Source of the DNA: Corylus avellana
Taxonomy: Eukaryota; Streptophyta; Magnoliopsida; Fagales; Betulaceae
Length of the DNA stretch: 64,000 bases
Reading direction: 5' to 3'
Assembly: GCF_901000735.1 (NCBI RefSeq)
Contig: NC_081541.1
Location: 8,299,055 to 8,363,054 of the forward strand
This document shows positions 12,301 through 24,178 of the stretch, piece after piece (position 1 is the first letter of the stretch; the number at the start of each line of letters is the position of its first letter). The translations under genes and the position numbers were made by a program. The notes beneath the pieces are model-generated. The model was not told the DNA's origin, ran no database searches, and saw nothing but the letters and a program-made list of their open reading frames with translations.

Positions 12301-15300
12301 GCTGCAAGACATTTATTAAATATTATAACGAAACAACCACTAACTATAGTTTCAGATTAACTACCCTCACCAATATGATCATTGTCAGTGCATAAGCACT
12401 CCCATAATGAAGTTCATATAAATCATACCTTAATTGCTTCAATAATGTTCTTATCTGCATCCTTGACATACTGCCCACTGAAGTCGGTAATTTTTGCAGT
12501 AAAGCAGCCATCATCATCAACTGCTACAATCAAGTTTTCTCCCTACAAGACAACAAACAAAGGAAAACATGAAGTAACTGGAGGCAAGGTAGGACAATAT
12601 ATACATGTACATGTGTGCCAAATTCTCCACGGACATAAACGTCAATAAAACCTTCCAAAAACAATTGTATGAAACAGTGCAAATCATAGAGCACCAGAAT
12701 CTCAGTTGTAACACATTGGGGGAAGTGGCAACTTTTCAAAAACTGAACATAAATCAACATAAGTGCCTAGTCAACTGAAGACTCCATCATTAAAGCTTAG
12801 GATTAGCAGCAAATCTATGCTGATGCAAACACCACAGATGGAAACTATCTGGACAAGAGAACATGTAACATAAACCTCTCGACTTGAAATCCATTCTAGT
12901 TTTTTTTTTTAATATAACAAGGAACCCCTCCAAGGCAGGGCCACTTCTTGCACCCACCCCTGTTGGTAAACCTTGGACCAATGTAAAGCACTCCCTCCAC
13001 ACGAATCGAGTAATACTCCGGCTTCGCCGGCGAGCAGGCCCCAAGGAATTGTTTGCACCCAAGGGGATTCGAACCTTGGACCTCATGGACTACCACAAAA
13101 ACCAAGACTCTTACCACTTGAGTCAACCCTTTGGGGTTTGCAATCCATTCTAGTTAAAGACCTATATAAAAAGAAATCAGCCAAAAAAGTGGCCAGCACA
13201 GAGAAGAACAAACAAAAAAAGATGGCCAGAAAACTGATTAAGTAGTAATTGAGTATTGTTTAATATCATCATCATAGTTTCCAAGTTGATTTTTTAAAAA
13301 CGCTTTGATTATAAAAACACCAAGGTTAGTGCAAATCCCCTCTCACTGTTGAGTATTGTTATAAATCACAATCATAGAATTTTTAAAAGGCTATATCTAT
13401 AAAAGGTCAAGGTTAAACTCTCTCTCACTCTCAACACACACACTCTCTCTCTTGCACAATACACACCCACACAGTAGAGATCTCTCCAACTACCATTTCT
13501 TCCCCTCATACTATATTGTTTCTTCAATGTGATAGATTTAAGCCAAAAAAAAAAAAAAAGGATAAAAAAACACAACCACGATCTATTTAAGTCTACCCAT
13601 AGCTAACCAAATCTGAAGTGGAGGAGGCAGGAAGGTAGAGGATAGGGAACAAATCCAATGCATCAATTTGTTAAAACGTGTCTTATGTCCTAAAAGCAAA
13701 AACATTAATTGGAGAATTCAAAACACTCCTAAAAACACAAAAATAGTTTTCACCTTTATATCACATCATAACATTTTTTCAAACTAAAAACAAAAACTGT
13801 CTTCTAAAACACATTAACAAACAGAGCCAATATGTTTTAAGGACACATCTAGACAACAAGTGGATGAATAGGAAATATAGATTAATAGAATGCAAAAGGA
13901 AAATGGTTAACAAAATAGTATGCAAGCAGAAATTAGAGATACACAATCAAACCCACAAAAAGGACAGGAACTACAGTAAAAGAATAATATATTTTCAACA
14001 TAGAGATTGAACCAGAAATGTGATAAAACCAAGCTTCAAGGCCTTATTTTGTACCATGTCAAAGTCAGAACTACATGGAACAGAAACAAGCTCATCCGAC
14101 TGTACTAAATCACAAGATAAAAAACACAGTTTGCTGCATCAAAAAGAAAAACCTTGCTTATCACTTGATTTTCACTGCAAACACGATAATCATCTTCACC
14201 AAATGCGGGCGCACAATGCACTATTCCAGTACCACTGTCATCGGTAACATAGTTGTCGGCAACAACTCTAAATGCAGAGTCAGAGAACTCCACAAAATAA
14301 TCAAACAATGGTTCATATCTGCAGTACACATTCTTAGAGATTCAGTAACCCTTCAAAAGCCCTCAATGAAATCATATTTTACTAAAAAATAATTCCCAAA
14401 AACAGCAGTAATCATCTGGAAACTGATAGTAATTGTGAATAAAAAGTAACAGTAGTGCTCACTTCATTCCCACCAGAGAAGCCCCTGAGATTTTCTCCAA
14501 CAGTTCATAAGAATCCACCACATCTCCGGTTTTACCACTTGAGGATCCCTTGGTCTTTGGATTTGATTGTTTTGAGTCATTAACAGATCCATTTGCCACA
14601 TTTGGTTTCGGTTTCTCACTAGGAAGAGCTGACAAACGAGATTCGGTAACCACATACACTTTTCCAGAGTACTTGTTGCGAACCTGGTATTCTTTCTCAC
14701 CTCAAATTAGATACCATATTAATATATAACAAAACCAATCTCCCAATGAATATAAGCTAAATAAAAAATTAATGACATGAAACAGAGAAAACATGGCAAC
14801 CATTACACACCAACAATCTTAATTACAACCAAAAAGAAGACATGCAAAACTGTGCCTAAAAAAGGGTTATTGAAATCTTTAAATGCATTAAATATAATCA
14901 ATAAACATACTACTCTAAGATTTGTTCATTATAGTTTAAATGATATTGAAACCATCCATTAACTTGATAAACACCATATTTCTAAGATTAAAAAAAAAAA
15001 AAACAGATAAATAAGCCTGAGGCCTTAAGCCATGGGCCTCCAACAATCCGAATTCATTCGGAAAAGCTTCAAACAGCTATCTTTCAATCCCAGACCAAAC
15101 CAACAAGAAATGCAGTGAAAAACTGAGTGTCATTCAACTATTACAAGTTTTTTTTTTTAAACCGAAACAATAACAACCAGTATAATGACTTCATTCTTAA
15201 GGTTGTATTTAGCAAAAATTATATTATAATGCTCAATCTAGTTGTGTGAACAGTTTATCGCAGAATCCAACATACAGGTTGACAAAACATACTAAACTGA

Positions 15301-16853
15301 CCTTCACATAGACAAAATTTGCATTGACACAAAGGGCAAGATTACTAGGAAGGGTCCATGGAGTCGTTGTCCAAGCCACAAAGGATGCCTTATGTGGATC
15401 GCCAATTATTGGAAAAGCCAGCATAATTTCAGGGTCAGGCACATCCTGTGTCACTCAAGGAAAGTTAGATATAGCTGCAATTCTCAGAAATCGAGATTGT
15501 ACGAATAACAGAAAAAATGGCCATAACAATCAGACTTTAAAACCCAAATTGTAGTTCAACTGCAACCGTCGTCAGATCCCACATTTCACCAAATTGACTG
15601 GTTGGCCATGGCCATCAATCACGGAACAAAATATATAGACGAAATGTACATAATAACTGTTTAACAACCCACATCCAAATATGAATGGTAAACAGAGGTT
15701 TCAGATCACAAACCCGATATTCCTGACCAGCTTCAAAATTAGATAGAGGTGTCTTGCAACCAGTGCTGTATGGCATGACCTGCCAAAAAATAACAAAAAT
15801 ATAAAGGCATAAATTTAACCCACTTTCAAATTTTAAAACCCATCCAGAAAATCATAACCAACTTGTGGCCAAACACCAGAGAAAAAAAAAAAAAAAAAAA
15901 AAAGTTCTACTAAAAAAGATCTCTTAAAGCCTCAGAAAATGTAAGAATACATGAGAAACATAATGATCTCTTATTTAGATGCATTTGAGTTAAATACATA
16001 GCTGACTCAAAGCAAAACGGCAAAGAATGAAAGAAAAAACTTCGACTTCTTCTCGGCAACCACTAGAACATAAAGAAGTATATACATTATCACCTTCACT
16101 AGAATCACTACCCAATCTATTAACCATACTCCTTCATTAGAAGTAAATACTCAACAAACAGATAGACACTTCATAACCAATTCCCAAAAATGAATACAGC
16201 ACAAGATACTCCAAACTGACCTTGAAACCCTTATACACAAGACCCTTGTTGTAGAGCTGCGCAAATACCCACCACACACTCTCCATGAATTTCAAGTCCA
16301 TCGTCTTGTAATCATTCTTGAAATCAATCCATCGCCCCGTCCGCCACACAATCGTCTCCCACTCCTCCACATACCTATCAAACAAGAAGCAATAATGAAT
16401 AACGAAATGAGCGATACCAATTCAAATTCCTGAATCCAAAAACTAAGAAACGAAAATCAAAAACCTTCCTCACCTCGTGACAATGCTCCTGCACTCCTCG
16501 TTGTACTTATCGATCCCCAAGTTCAAGACGTCCTCGCGCTTCTTGATGTTGAGGCGGCGGTCGATCTCGTTCTCGACGGGCAGGCCGTGGCAGTCCCAGC
16601 CGAAGCGGCGAGTGACGTGATAGCCGTTCATTGACTGGTATCGGGTGACAATGTCCTTTATGGTGCCGGCGAGGATGTGGCCGTAGTGCGGGAGCCCCGT
16701 GGCGAAAGGAGGCCCGTCATAGAAAATGTACTCGGGCTGGTCCTTGGTGCGCTCCAGCTGGGTCTCGAAGGCCTTTATCTCCGTCCACAGCTCGAGGATC
16801 TTCTCCTCGTATTTGGGGAAGGAGAAGTCCTTCCCTTCGCACACTTCATCCAT
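351..16853 (-). CDS. IleRS: Cytosolic isoleucyl-tRNA synthetase, 5' part (19 exons; gene runs off the left edge)
   Basis: This class I aminoacyl-tRNA synthetase attaches isoleucine to tRNA-Ile in the cytosol. Exons, in transcript order: 16853-16474, 16374-16221, 15779-15714, 15445-15302, 14683-14463, 14318-14153, 12542-12429, 12090-11993, 10782-10704, 9516-9358, 7501-7412, 6680-6547, 5039-4880, 4734-4651, 4493-4281, 3153-3028, 1919-1782, 631-528, 414-351. They join in frame with GT-AG ends into 898 codons. HYGH (HIGH box) lies at residues 56-59 and KMSKS at 635-639, with the editing-domain region between them. The protein matches plant and other eukaryotic cytosolic enzymes from residue 1, with no transit peptide, so this start is preferred. 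The known family is roughly 1,180-1,200 residues long, so about a quarter (the end of the anticodon-binding region and the C-terminal domain) lies left of position 1. Introns are long and loaded with LINE and SINE insertions. Confidence 0.96.
1089..1205 (-). mobile_element. Probable tRNA-derived SINE
   Basis: Read on the minus strand, the segment has a B-box-like GGTTCGGGGTTCAATTC near 1121-1137 and ends in CCCTATCAAAAG at about 1090-1100. This resembles the 3' ends of plant SINEs that share LINE tails. No clear target duplication was found. It lies in the synthetase intron between exons 17 and 18. Confidence 0.4.
2277..2338 (-). mobile_element. Minute LINE-tail insertion with 17-bp target duplication
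   Basis: A 17-bp direct repeat (2277-2293 and 2322-2338) flanks a 28-bp insert. On the minus strand the insert ends in TTACTTATC plus A7, the LINE tail of this genome. The rest of the insert repeats a 16-bp stretch found just to the right at 2347-2362. It lies in a synthetase intron. Confidence 0.6.
5107..6297 (-). mobile_element. 5'-truncated LINE with decayed reverse transcriptase C-terminal part
   Basis: On the minus strand, broken frames read the late part of a plant LINE ORF2: [17 protein letters not shown], then [29 protein letters not shown], and a region like the zinc-binding RT domain with [12 protein letters not shown]. Frameshifts and stops separate the pieces. The tail near 5107-5126 is TTACTTATCAAAATAAAA on the minus strand. 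Imperfect duplications (AGTAGAAAT near 5095, AGTAGAGAT near 6287) may be the target site. It lies in the intron between synthetase exons 12 and 13, in the same orientation as the gene. Confidence 0.85.
7193..7249 (+). mobile_element. Minute LINE-tail insertion with 15-bp target duplication
   Basis: Direct repeats at 7193-7207 and 7235-7249 (14 of 15 bases equal) flank a 27-bp insert that ends in CACTTATC followed by A9, read on the plus strand. This is the 3' tail of the local LINE family. It sits in a synthetase intron, antisense to the gene. Confidence 0.5.
7963..7991. repeat. (GA)n microsatellite
   Basis: About fourteen perfect GA units in a synthetase intron, just left of the LINE copy at 8023-8659. 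Confidence 0.95.
8023..8659 (-). mobile_element. 5'-truncated LINE with target duplication
   Basis: The minus strand reads [20 protein letters not shown] and then [12 protein letters not shown], the typical zinc-binding domain region of plant LINE reverse transcriptases, with later stops. The 3' end is an A-rich tail at about 8023-8030. A perfect 12-bp target duplication, AGGAAGACCATT, flanks the copy at 8011-8022 and 8660-8671. It lies in the intron between synthetase exons 10 and 11, in the sense orientation. Confidence 0.88.
9322..9351. repeat. (GA)15 microsatellite beside a splice donor
   Basis: Fifteen GA units (CT on the gene strand) start five bases after the GT of the synthetase exon 10 donor at 9357-9356. 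Confidence 0.95.
10086..10440 (-). mobile_element. LINE 3' end fragment (left limit clear, right limit uncertain)
   Basis: On the minus strand, near 10090-10160, the sequence contains CTAGGTGTTTCTCTTGTAT followed by GGGTTGCGCCTCTTGTGCC and an A-run after TTTAGTTAT. The same CTAGGTGTTT-CTCTTGTAT piece occurs near the 3' end of the LINE at 5107-6297, so both are LINE 3' untranslated ends. The stretch from 10170 to 10440 may be part of the same copy, but I cannot show it. Confidence 0.6.
10561..10613 (-). mobile_element. 15-bp LINE-tail insertion with perfect 19-bp target duplication
   Basis: Two identical 19-bp copies (10561-10579 and 10595-10613) flank only 15 bp: nine T then GATAAG. On the minus strand this is CTTATC plus A9, the extreme 3' end of the LINE family seen elsewhere in the window. 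It is in the intron before synthetase exon 9. Confidence 0.8.
12888..13155 (-). mobile_element. tRNA-derived SINE with 14-bp target duplication
   Basis: The direct repeat AATCCATTCTAGTT at 12888-12901 and 13142-13155 flanks about 240 bp. On the minus strand the element starts with a tRNA-like head (A-box-like GACTCAAGTGGTAAGAG, B-box-like AAGGTTCGAATCCCC) and ends in an A-run at 12902-12911. The body, with GTGCAAACAATTCC and a CGCCGG stretch, recalls the Au family of plant SINEs; that family name is from memory. It lies between synthetase exons 6 and 7, sense to the gene. Confidence 0.85.
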
Positions 16854-18121
16854 GGCGGAAGTGGAGAGAGACAGAGAGTCAGAGAGAATCAGGGTTTTGG
16901 AAGTTCAACGCAATCGACTGCGGACGTGGTTTTGTAACTTTTGTGTAATATCAGAATATGTGAAGATGGGAAAGAGACGGGTCGGGTCTATGAGACGGAG
17001 CGATGGTGGTCTTTTTTTTTTTTTTTTATAAAAAAATTCCAATCTGAATTATTATTCTTAGTTTATTATTTTAAAATTAAATAAAATTTACATACGACTA
17101 TTAAGTATTTATTATTTTCTATATTTATCACCCTAAAATAAATAAAATCACATATCAAAATGATGTCGATTTTAATATAAGCTTCATGTTGTTGTAGCTT
17201 AGCTCGGCTCTGAATTAACAGTTAAAGAGGAATTGTATCACCCATACTCAGCACTTCTTCATGGTATCAATGTGAAATTGTTTTTCTAGGCCTTTTCGGT
17301 TTTGATTTTGAGCAATCATCATTCCAACTTTCATTTCACTTATTTGAATGCTTGTAATTCAATTGGATAAATGAATCGGAAGGGGAAGTTCTGAAGTTCA
17401 AACCCATGTTTGGTTTTGGTTTGTCATTCCATTGTAGGCCTTGGTCCTAGTATAAAAAATGATGGACTTAATAGGCAAACAATTAGAGAAAAAATAAATG
17501 TCCGCTTGTAGGCAAAGACGAGCGTCGAGCAGTACCTCACAACTATCCACCATCTAGGATATTGACATAGGCAGTTAGGAGACAGAAACCAATCATCTAG
17601 AACGGTGTACAACCCTACTTTAGAAGGTGAAGGGTCTTTTGTGTATCACCTCTACAAGAGTGGGGGCGGGTCGCCATGGAATTTCAAAAGTCATTGAACT
17701 ATTAAGGTCATGTTTAGCTGTGACATTACAATATTAAATTTGGTGATACTAAGAAACAATTGTTGACATACTAAATCTGAAAATAAAATGTATGCCATAT
17801 ATGTTACATAAACTGATAAAAGTATATGATGTATTCTTTCAATAGTGTTCCTTCCAAAAAAAAAAAAAATTTCTTTCAATAGTCTAAATTTAACTTCACG
17901 CTCTCTCTCTCTCTTAAAAAAAGAAAATTAAAATTAAACCTGAACCGTTTTAAAAACTATTACTCACTTAATCGAAAATCACATTCTTTATTATACTATC
18001 ATTAAACACAGGTCACCACCCTGAATTTTTGACCATTTTCAAAAAAGGCCCCTTCCCCCTTGGTTTCCTTGAATTAATTGAATTAATTATTATTATTTTT
18101 AACAATAGTATTGAATTTCCG
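16854..18121. other. Synthetase upstream region; no other gene seen
   Basis: This holds the 5' untranslated region and promoter side of the synthetase gene, then AT-rich spacer. Reading both strands I found no gene, RNA or clear element. The transcription start cannot be fixed from sequence alone. Confidence 0.5.
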
Positions 18122-18574
18122 TAAGGAAAATTACACTTTAACCCTCGAAAGTTTGGAGCGATTTGCAATTCGACCTCCAAAATTTCAATTTTAACAATCC
18201 ACCACCCCAAAGTTCCAAACTTTTGCAATTTAACCAATATTATCCCAAAATTTCCATATTGCCCATAATTTTTATTTTTTTTATTTATTTTTTTATAAAA
18301 AAAAAAAATTAAAAAAATTGATGGTGCAAAAATGGCTAGATGGCCAAAGGGGTGGGCCGGGTGGCCGAATTATTATTATTATTATTTTTTTTAATTTTTT
18401 ATAAAAAAAAATTAAAAATTAAAAATTATGGGCAATATGAAAAGTTTTGGATACAATTTTTCAAATTGCAAAAAATTAGAACTTTGGAGTGATGGATTGC
18501 CAAAATTGAAATTTAGGAGGTAAAATTGTAAATCGCTCCAAACTTTGGAGGAGTAAAATATAATTTTCCCTTTT
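18122..18574. mobile_element. Foldback (MITE-like) element
   Basis: The left end (GGAAAATTACACTTTAACCC, then AAGTTTGGAGCGATTT) is mirrored by the reverse complement of the right end, giving arms of over 100 bp at roughly 85 percent identity by eye. The centre is A/T-rich and contains GGGTGGGCCGGGTGGCC. There is no coding sequence. Confidence 0.8.
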
Positions 18575-19836
18575 TAATAAGGCATTTTTGTCACATATTT
18601 TTATCAATTTTTAACATAATCAAAATCCGAGTCAAAGGTGTCAATGCAAGGCCACATTTGTATTCCAATCAAAATTTAAATTTTATTGTACTATAAGGGG
18701 AATAAATAGAAGAAAAAAAAAAACACTTAAGCAAGTATATTAAAATAAACTACTGACCATAAAATAATTTATTTCCATTTTATGTAAAATGAAGAGGATC
18801 CTATTCCATGGAAAACAAGGATCTCATCCTAGTCCAACGTCGAGACAAAGCACATCCATAATATCAAGGGAGAGATTCATCTAATAGTCAGTGACCTATT
18901 TAGGGAAACATATCCATGTTTAGGTATAATCCTCTAATGGAACAATTGATTCAAAAATAAATAAAATATATTTTCTAAAAAATCTGGGAGAAACCAGTAA
19001 GCATGAATTATTTCACATTATGGAAAAAGAAAATCTTCCTAGATTTAAGTTTGGAGATTGTTTACAAGAATATGAAGGTCTTTTCCATTCTGAAGTTCTG
19101 AACAAAGGAAATTATCTATTCAATTCACCAAATTCCAGAAAGCACATTAGCATTGAGGTCAAATTCTCTAATATTTATGCAAGATCCACCCCCACTCCCC
19201 CAACCCCTATATGAACCTTTTTTTTCTGGTAGCACACCCCCAAATGCACAATGGCAAATTATTATTTGTATGTTTATTATTCTAAGCACTATTAAACCAC
19301 AAGCAGAAAATAAAAAAAATACAAATATCACCATGAAGATTAAGTTAAGAAAGACTTTCAGTTGATTAATCAAGTGCATATTCTATAATCACATTATTTA
19401 ACTTCACAAATCACAAGTATATTGCAGTCTTCTACGCAAGTACTCCAAGGAATTCCCAGAGTCGATATATCCATGTCCTGCAGAAGAAAAACAAAATAGG
19501 TACAATCAAGTGATGAAATTTTGTTATAATTTTCTCACTAGTGGAAATAAGTGTAGTTCAATGAGTGGCTACCACAACTTTCTAGGCTGCTCTGACAAAA
19601 ACAATTCACTAGCTACCAATATTGAAAGCACTGATATGCATTTTGGATGCTGATCATAATTGAATTCGGGTTGAATGGGAAGACATATTGATTAAATTAA
19701 AATATGCTCTCATTCATATTTAGAAAGTGAAACTCCATTAATGGCGGCTTCTTTTTCTTGGTATAGGAGGTATGTTTTGGGGGAGGAGGATTAAAACTCT
19801 CCAGAAAAGAGCCAGATGAGTTGGTACGTATGTGTC

Positions 19837-19839
<3 letters not shown>

Positions 19840-19867
<28 letters not shown>
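19840..19867. repeat. (GA)14 microsatellite
   Basis: A perfect GA run downstream of the peroxidase coding end, within or near its 3' transcribed region. Confidence 0.95.
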
Positions 19868-19869
<2 letters not shown>

Positions 19870-20063
19870 CTGACATGTACAACGAAGATAAAGAATAAGC
19901 CACTATGGTTTGAATGCCAAAACCCTATAACATCACAGCAAAACTACTCTGCAACAACATCTAATCCATATATAAACTTACCAGGTAACCAATAGAGTCT
20001 TACAGAAAACATTTTTTTTTAACACCAATGCAAAACATAAATTAAGGCATCAAACCTTGGTAC

Positions 20064-23000
20064 TTAAGATGATTCCAATAGATTCTGGATGTCTTTCTGC
20101 AAGAGGGAATGAAATAACAGTCAGCTGCACTCTACAGTTGTGGGCAGAATCAAACATGAAAAAAAAAAAGAAAAAAAAAAGAAAGAAGGGAAGATGTTGT
20201 TCTAACCTCAATTTTAAGAGGTGATGTGGTTGGTGCATATCTCTCTACAACCTTTCCTTCTTTGTTGACTAGAAACTTTGTGAAGTTCCATTTTATGCCA
20301 TCTCCAAATATTCCCCCTTTCTGTGATTTGAGGAACTTGTAAATGGGTGCTGCATTCTTCCCATTCACCTCAATCTATAATACATAGATGATACAAAATT
20401 AGCATGCATTTCTTAATTAAAAAATAAATAAAAATTTCCTTGAGGCAAAATACTTGCCACAAAGAGACGAATAACAGAATTGTTATCAATATCAATTCAA
20501 TTGCTTTTTGGCTAAGGAGATGTCAAAGTTTGAACCTATCCCAAGAAAATAATGTTTACCAGATGTATAACCTATGCAGAAAGATCAGCTTTTCATGTTA
20601 TTACATATTAATGCATAGAAATGTCACAATTTCAGTGTTTGCCACACAAGTAATAATCAATTTGCAGACTGACACTTCATATATGGACTACTGAAGAAAA
20701 CATGGTCAATTTTTTACTCTTTCACTGAAGAGGAATTACCTTATCGAAAATTGGAAATTCAGCTTTAAACATTGTGCACACAACTTCCTGAATCTCTTCA
20801 TTGTTTCCTGGTTCTTGTCCTGCAAACTGGTTGCAAGGAAATGCCAAGATCTCAAACCCTGCCAAAAAAGAAATTTACAAAAATGATCAATTTCTCAGAG
20901 ATAAAAATGAAGCACATTAATAAATATATTACATTACTTTGAATGAATGAAAGACACACCTTGGCTTTTGTACTTTTCATACAAAACATTCAATTCCTTG
21001 TAGTTTGCTTGTGTTAAACCACTGCAACAATAACCATGATGACCATTAATGGCGAAAGCAAAATATACAACACAAAGTTGATATATATATTTTATGAATA
21101 ACAAAGATGATAGATATCAGCATATATTGAAGATCCAAATCAAAATTAGTGAACTTTTTCTCATTAGCCCCAAGGAGCAACCATTTGATCTAAGTGGGTT
21201 CAAGTAAAAGAGATACTAGAGTTGCCTCACAAAGGTTCCACTCGTACAAAATCCCCTAACCAACACAGTTTTCTTTTCTTTTCTTTTTTGACTAGCTAAA
21301 TGTCTTATTTATTACTCATTTTTTTTAAGTTAATATTAGGATGGAGGATGAGAAAAGAGTCCAGCCTGATATCAACTAATTAGTGAAGATGTTTAATTAA
21401 GAGAAGAAGAGAGAAAAAAGGTTTCCATCTCTTTGAAGAAGACGTTAAATTTGAAATTGACAATAACGAGAAGTCATCAATTCCTATAAGTATGTGGTCT
21501 GAACCCAAAGCAACATTTGAAGTGATATATGCAATCAAGTATCACATGTGACCTCAAGAGGGTTTTGTATTGTGGAACCTTTTTGGGCCAATCGACTCCT
21601 CAGACTCTTCATATACAGTGGTCAATCGATTGGATTATATAAGGATTTGATATGATCCAACTACAAATCCAACTATATGTATATATTTTGATATATAACA
21701 TATATTGACACTATTGGCCTCCTGTTACAGATGGAGGATGATAGGAGAACCAATTTTCTTGGACATCTTTTATCCTTTCTATCTATATCTTTTCCAGGCA
21801 CCATAGACTTTTAAGACAAGAGAATTACTGCTTTCACAGCAAAAATAACTTCTTTTTTCCATATCCCCCTCTTTTACCTGGTGGATTCAACTGTTAGTCC
21901 TACCGTGGGAAACAGGTTGATCAGAACAGCCATTTCTTTGTGGAAATAGCATAAATGCTTAAGTGCAGAAAATCTAGTTGAAAGAGAACAGTCCTATTAA
22001 CAGATGCCATAAAGGCACATGTTAAGGACTATTTAATTACTCCATTAATAATTGCAATGCAGGATTTTTAAAATGAAAAATTACATTTGTTGGTGGGGCT
22101 ATTGCACAGCACAAATTTGGGGTTGTGTTTTTCTTCCAAAAAAAGGTTTTTAAAAAAGCATTGTGTCACCCGTTAGCAAAACCCTAAAGAGAACATCACC
22201 TGGCCTATGACAATCTTGAAAATTCTATATTACCTTGAAAATTTCAAGCATCCAAAGGTAAATGATATGCATAAAAAACTCCACACGCAGAGATGAGAAA
22301 GTTATCTTTGTCCAAAGTTTTAAATTGGATTTTGATCTTTATTAGATCAACCTTACCAAGTGCAATCTCAATCCAACTCTAGTCAGATCTTACAAACTAT
22401 CCGAATTTGAAACATTGCATCTCAATCAGTATGATAGCCAAAACTTAAGCAGGTCTTGTTTAGATGCTTACCTATCCCATGGACGATGGTAACTGTGTCA
22501 TGTGTGCCTCAATCAAATTAGAGGAATAAACAAATCGCACAGAAAGGATTCACTACAGACCATCATAAATACTACCAGCTAATGTAGATATAAGAACCCC
22601 AGATTCTAGAAAGCAATGATGAATGCTTCGTAGTTTACCTCCAAAAGGAGGCGATTGAACATTTACAAGATCCACGGACAAGAAGAACAATTTACGGTGG
22701 AGTTGAAAAAAAGAACATATATGATATCTCACAAATGTAAAACTTCAAATTGCACCACTTTCTTGGCAATCAATTCAAACGTCGGGCAAAGAGAGAGACC
22801 AGTAAAAATGAATCATTTAACATACACATACAGACAGAGACACAAACATAAGGTGAACCAGGAACGGATCGTATCAAGAAATTCACAAGGAAAAACAGAT
22901 TTGATTAGAATACCATTTTGAAGCAACGTTGACAACCAGGAGAACCTTCCCACTGTATTCACTCAGACTAACATCATTTCCACGGATATCCTGCCATTAA

Positions 23001-23639
23001 ATTCATATAGCAAATAAAGAACTGTAAACAATAAAAGCCCAAATGAAAAAAAGAAATCTTGATTGAAAACACCAAAACAGCCTTCACTCGATATTCTTCC
23101 GTCTGAATTTACGAAATAGGATGAAAAACATAAATATATGCATATATCTCACAAAACATTAAACAAAGAGACCATAAAAAAAAAAAAAAAAAAAAAGCTC
23201 CACAAATGGCCTCACACATCAGTTAAGTTGACCAAATCAAGTTCTGATTTCTTTTCCACAAATCCTCAATTTCTCAAACCAAATAGACTTTACCAGCCAA
23301 GAGCCTAACACATTATCATTTTTGGGTACCCAAAACATCAAAAAGCATCAATTAACTTCTCTTTCTCTCTTTTCTCCAGTTTTCACAGCTACCAAAATGA
23401 GCTTAACACAGATGAAAGAAACGAAACAAAAACACAACCCATTTCATTACCTTGACCGTAAAATCGTATATGGATTTGGATGAATCTTCAGCCATACTCG
23501 AAGAAGGATGAGAAGATGGGTTTCCGTAGAAGTACAAGAAAGCAATACCAAGAAAGATAAGAGCGACCCAGTTGGTTAATCCCAACAAACGCATGCTAGT
23601 CAACAATCCAGACAACCCATACGCATCAATTGAAATCAA
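20064..23639 (-). CDS. GPX3: Thiol-type glutathione peroxidase with N-terminal membrane anchor (GPX3-like)
   Basis: Plant GPX enzymes reduce hydrogen and lipid peroxides through cysteine thiols, mostly with thioredoxin, and can relay redox signals. Exons: 23639-23451, 22990-22914, 21021-20960, 20858-20740, 20374-20207, 20096-20064. They join in frame into 215 residues. The active-site triad is Cys89 (NVASKCGLT), Gln120 (FPCNQF) and Trp178 (KWNF); the likely resolving cysteine is Cys137. Cysteine replaces the animal selenocysteine, as usual in plants. Residues 24-40 form a hydrophobic segment ahead of the catalytic domain, as in Arabidopsis GPX3, which suggests a signal anchor and a Golgi or secretory location. 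The start at 23639 is the farthest upstream. Met16 is also possible, and Met49 would give a soluble protein like GPX2. A 3' untranslated intron to an exon near 19485 is likely. Confidence 0.93.
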
Positions 23640-23738
23640 AAGGTTTGTTAATGCAAAGTTGACAATTTTATTCTTGCTGTTAGGATTTTAATGAATATTT
23701 AAAGGGGTTGCGTTGGCAGGTGAAAGTTGGTTGGTGAG

Positions 23739-24064
23739 TTAATTTTAGGGGAAACTTCAGAAAGCCCCCTCTGAACTTCCAGCCAATTTGAAAAATCTCC
23801 CTGAATTTCCAAAACTCTCATTTAGGCCCCCTGAACTTTGATTTTCTCTCACTTTGGACCCTTTTAACATTAAACTACGTCGTTTTTGAGCTGGGTAGGT
23901 GTTTAATTTTAGGATACAAAACGACGTAGTTTAATGTTAAAAGGGTCTAAAGTGAGAAAAAACAAAAGTTCAGGGGCCTAAATGAGAGTTTTGGAAATTC
24001 AGGGGGGTTTTTTCAAATTGGCTGGAAGTTCAGGGGAGCTTTCTGAAATTTCCCCTTAATTTTA
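23739..24064. mobile_element. Mutator-like MITE with 9-bp target duplication
   Basis: The element 23748-24055 begins GGGGAAACTTCAGAAAG and ends with the near-perfect reverse complement. The long arms (about 140 bp) meet around a short centre and include the mirrored motif AAACTACGTCGTTTT. The flanks carry the 9-bp direct repeat TTAATTTTA at 23739-23747 and 24056-24064, the length made by Mutator-like transposases. It lies about 100 bp upstream of the peroxidase start. Confidence 0.88.
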
Positions 24065-24178
24065 CGTGGCCGATGAGCAGCTAGATGGCCCAGATTGTTC
24101 GGCGCATGTCGTCATCTGTTTGTGATTTTGACAAACGTTTTAAATAGACTCAATTAACACGTTATGCAATTATTTTTA

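Noticed and set aside
12960..13110. tRNA gene on the minus strand, from the B-box GGTTCGAATCC
   Set aside because: The cloverleaf is not complete, and the segment has an A-tail and target duplication, so it is a SINE.
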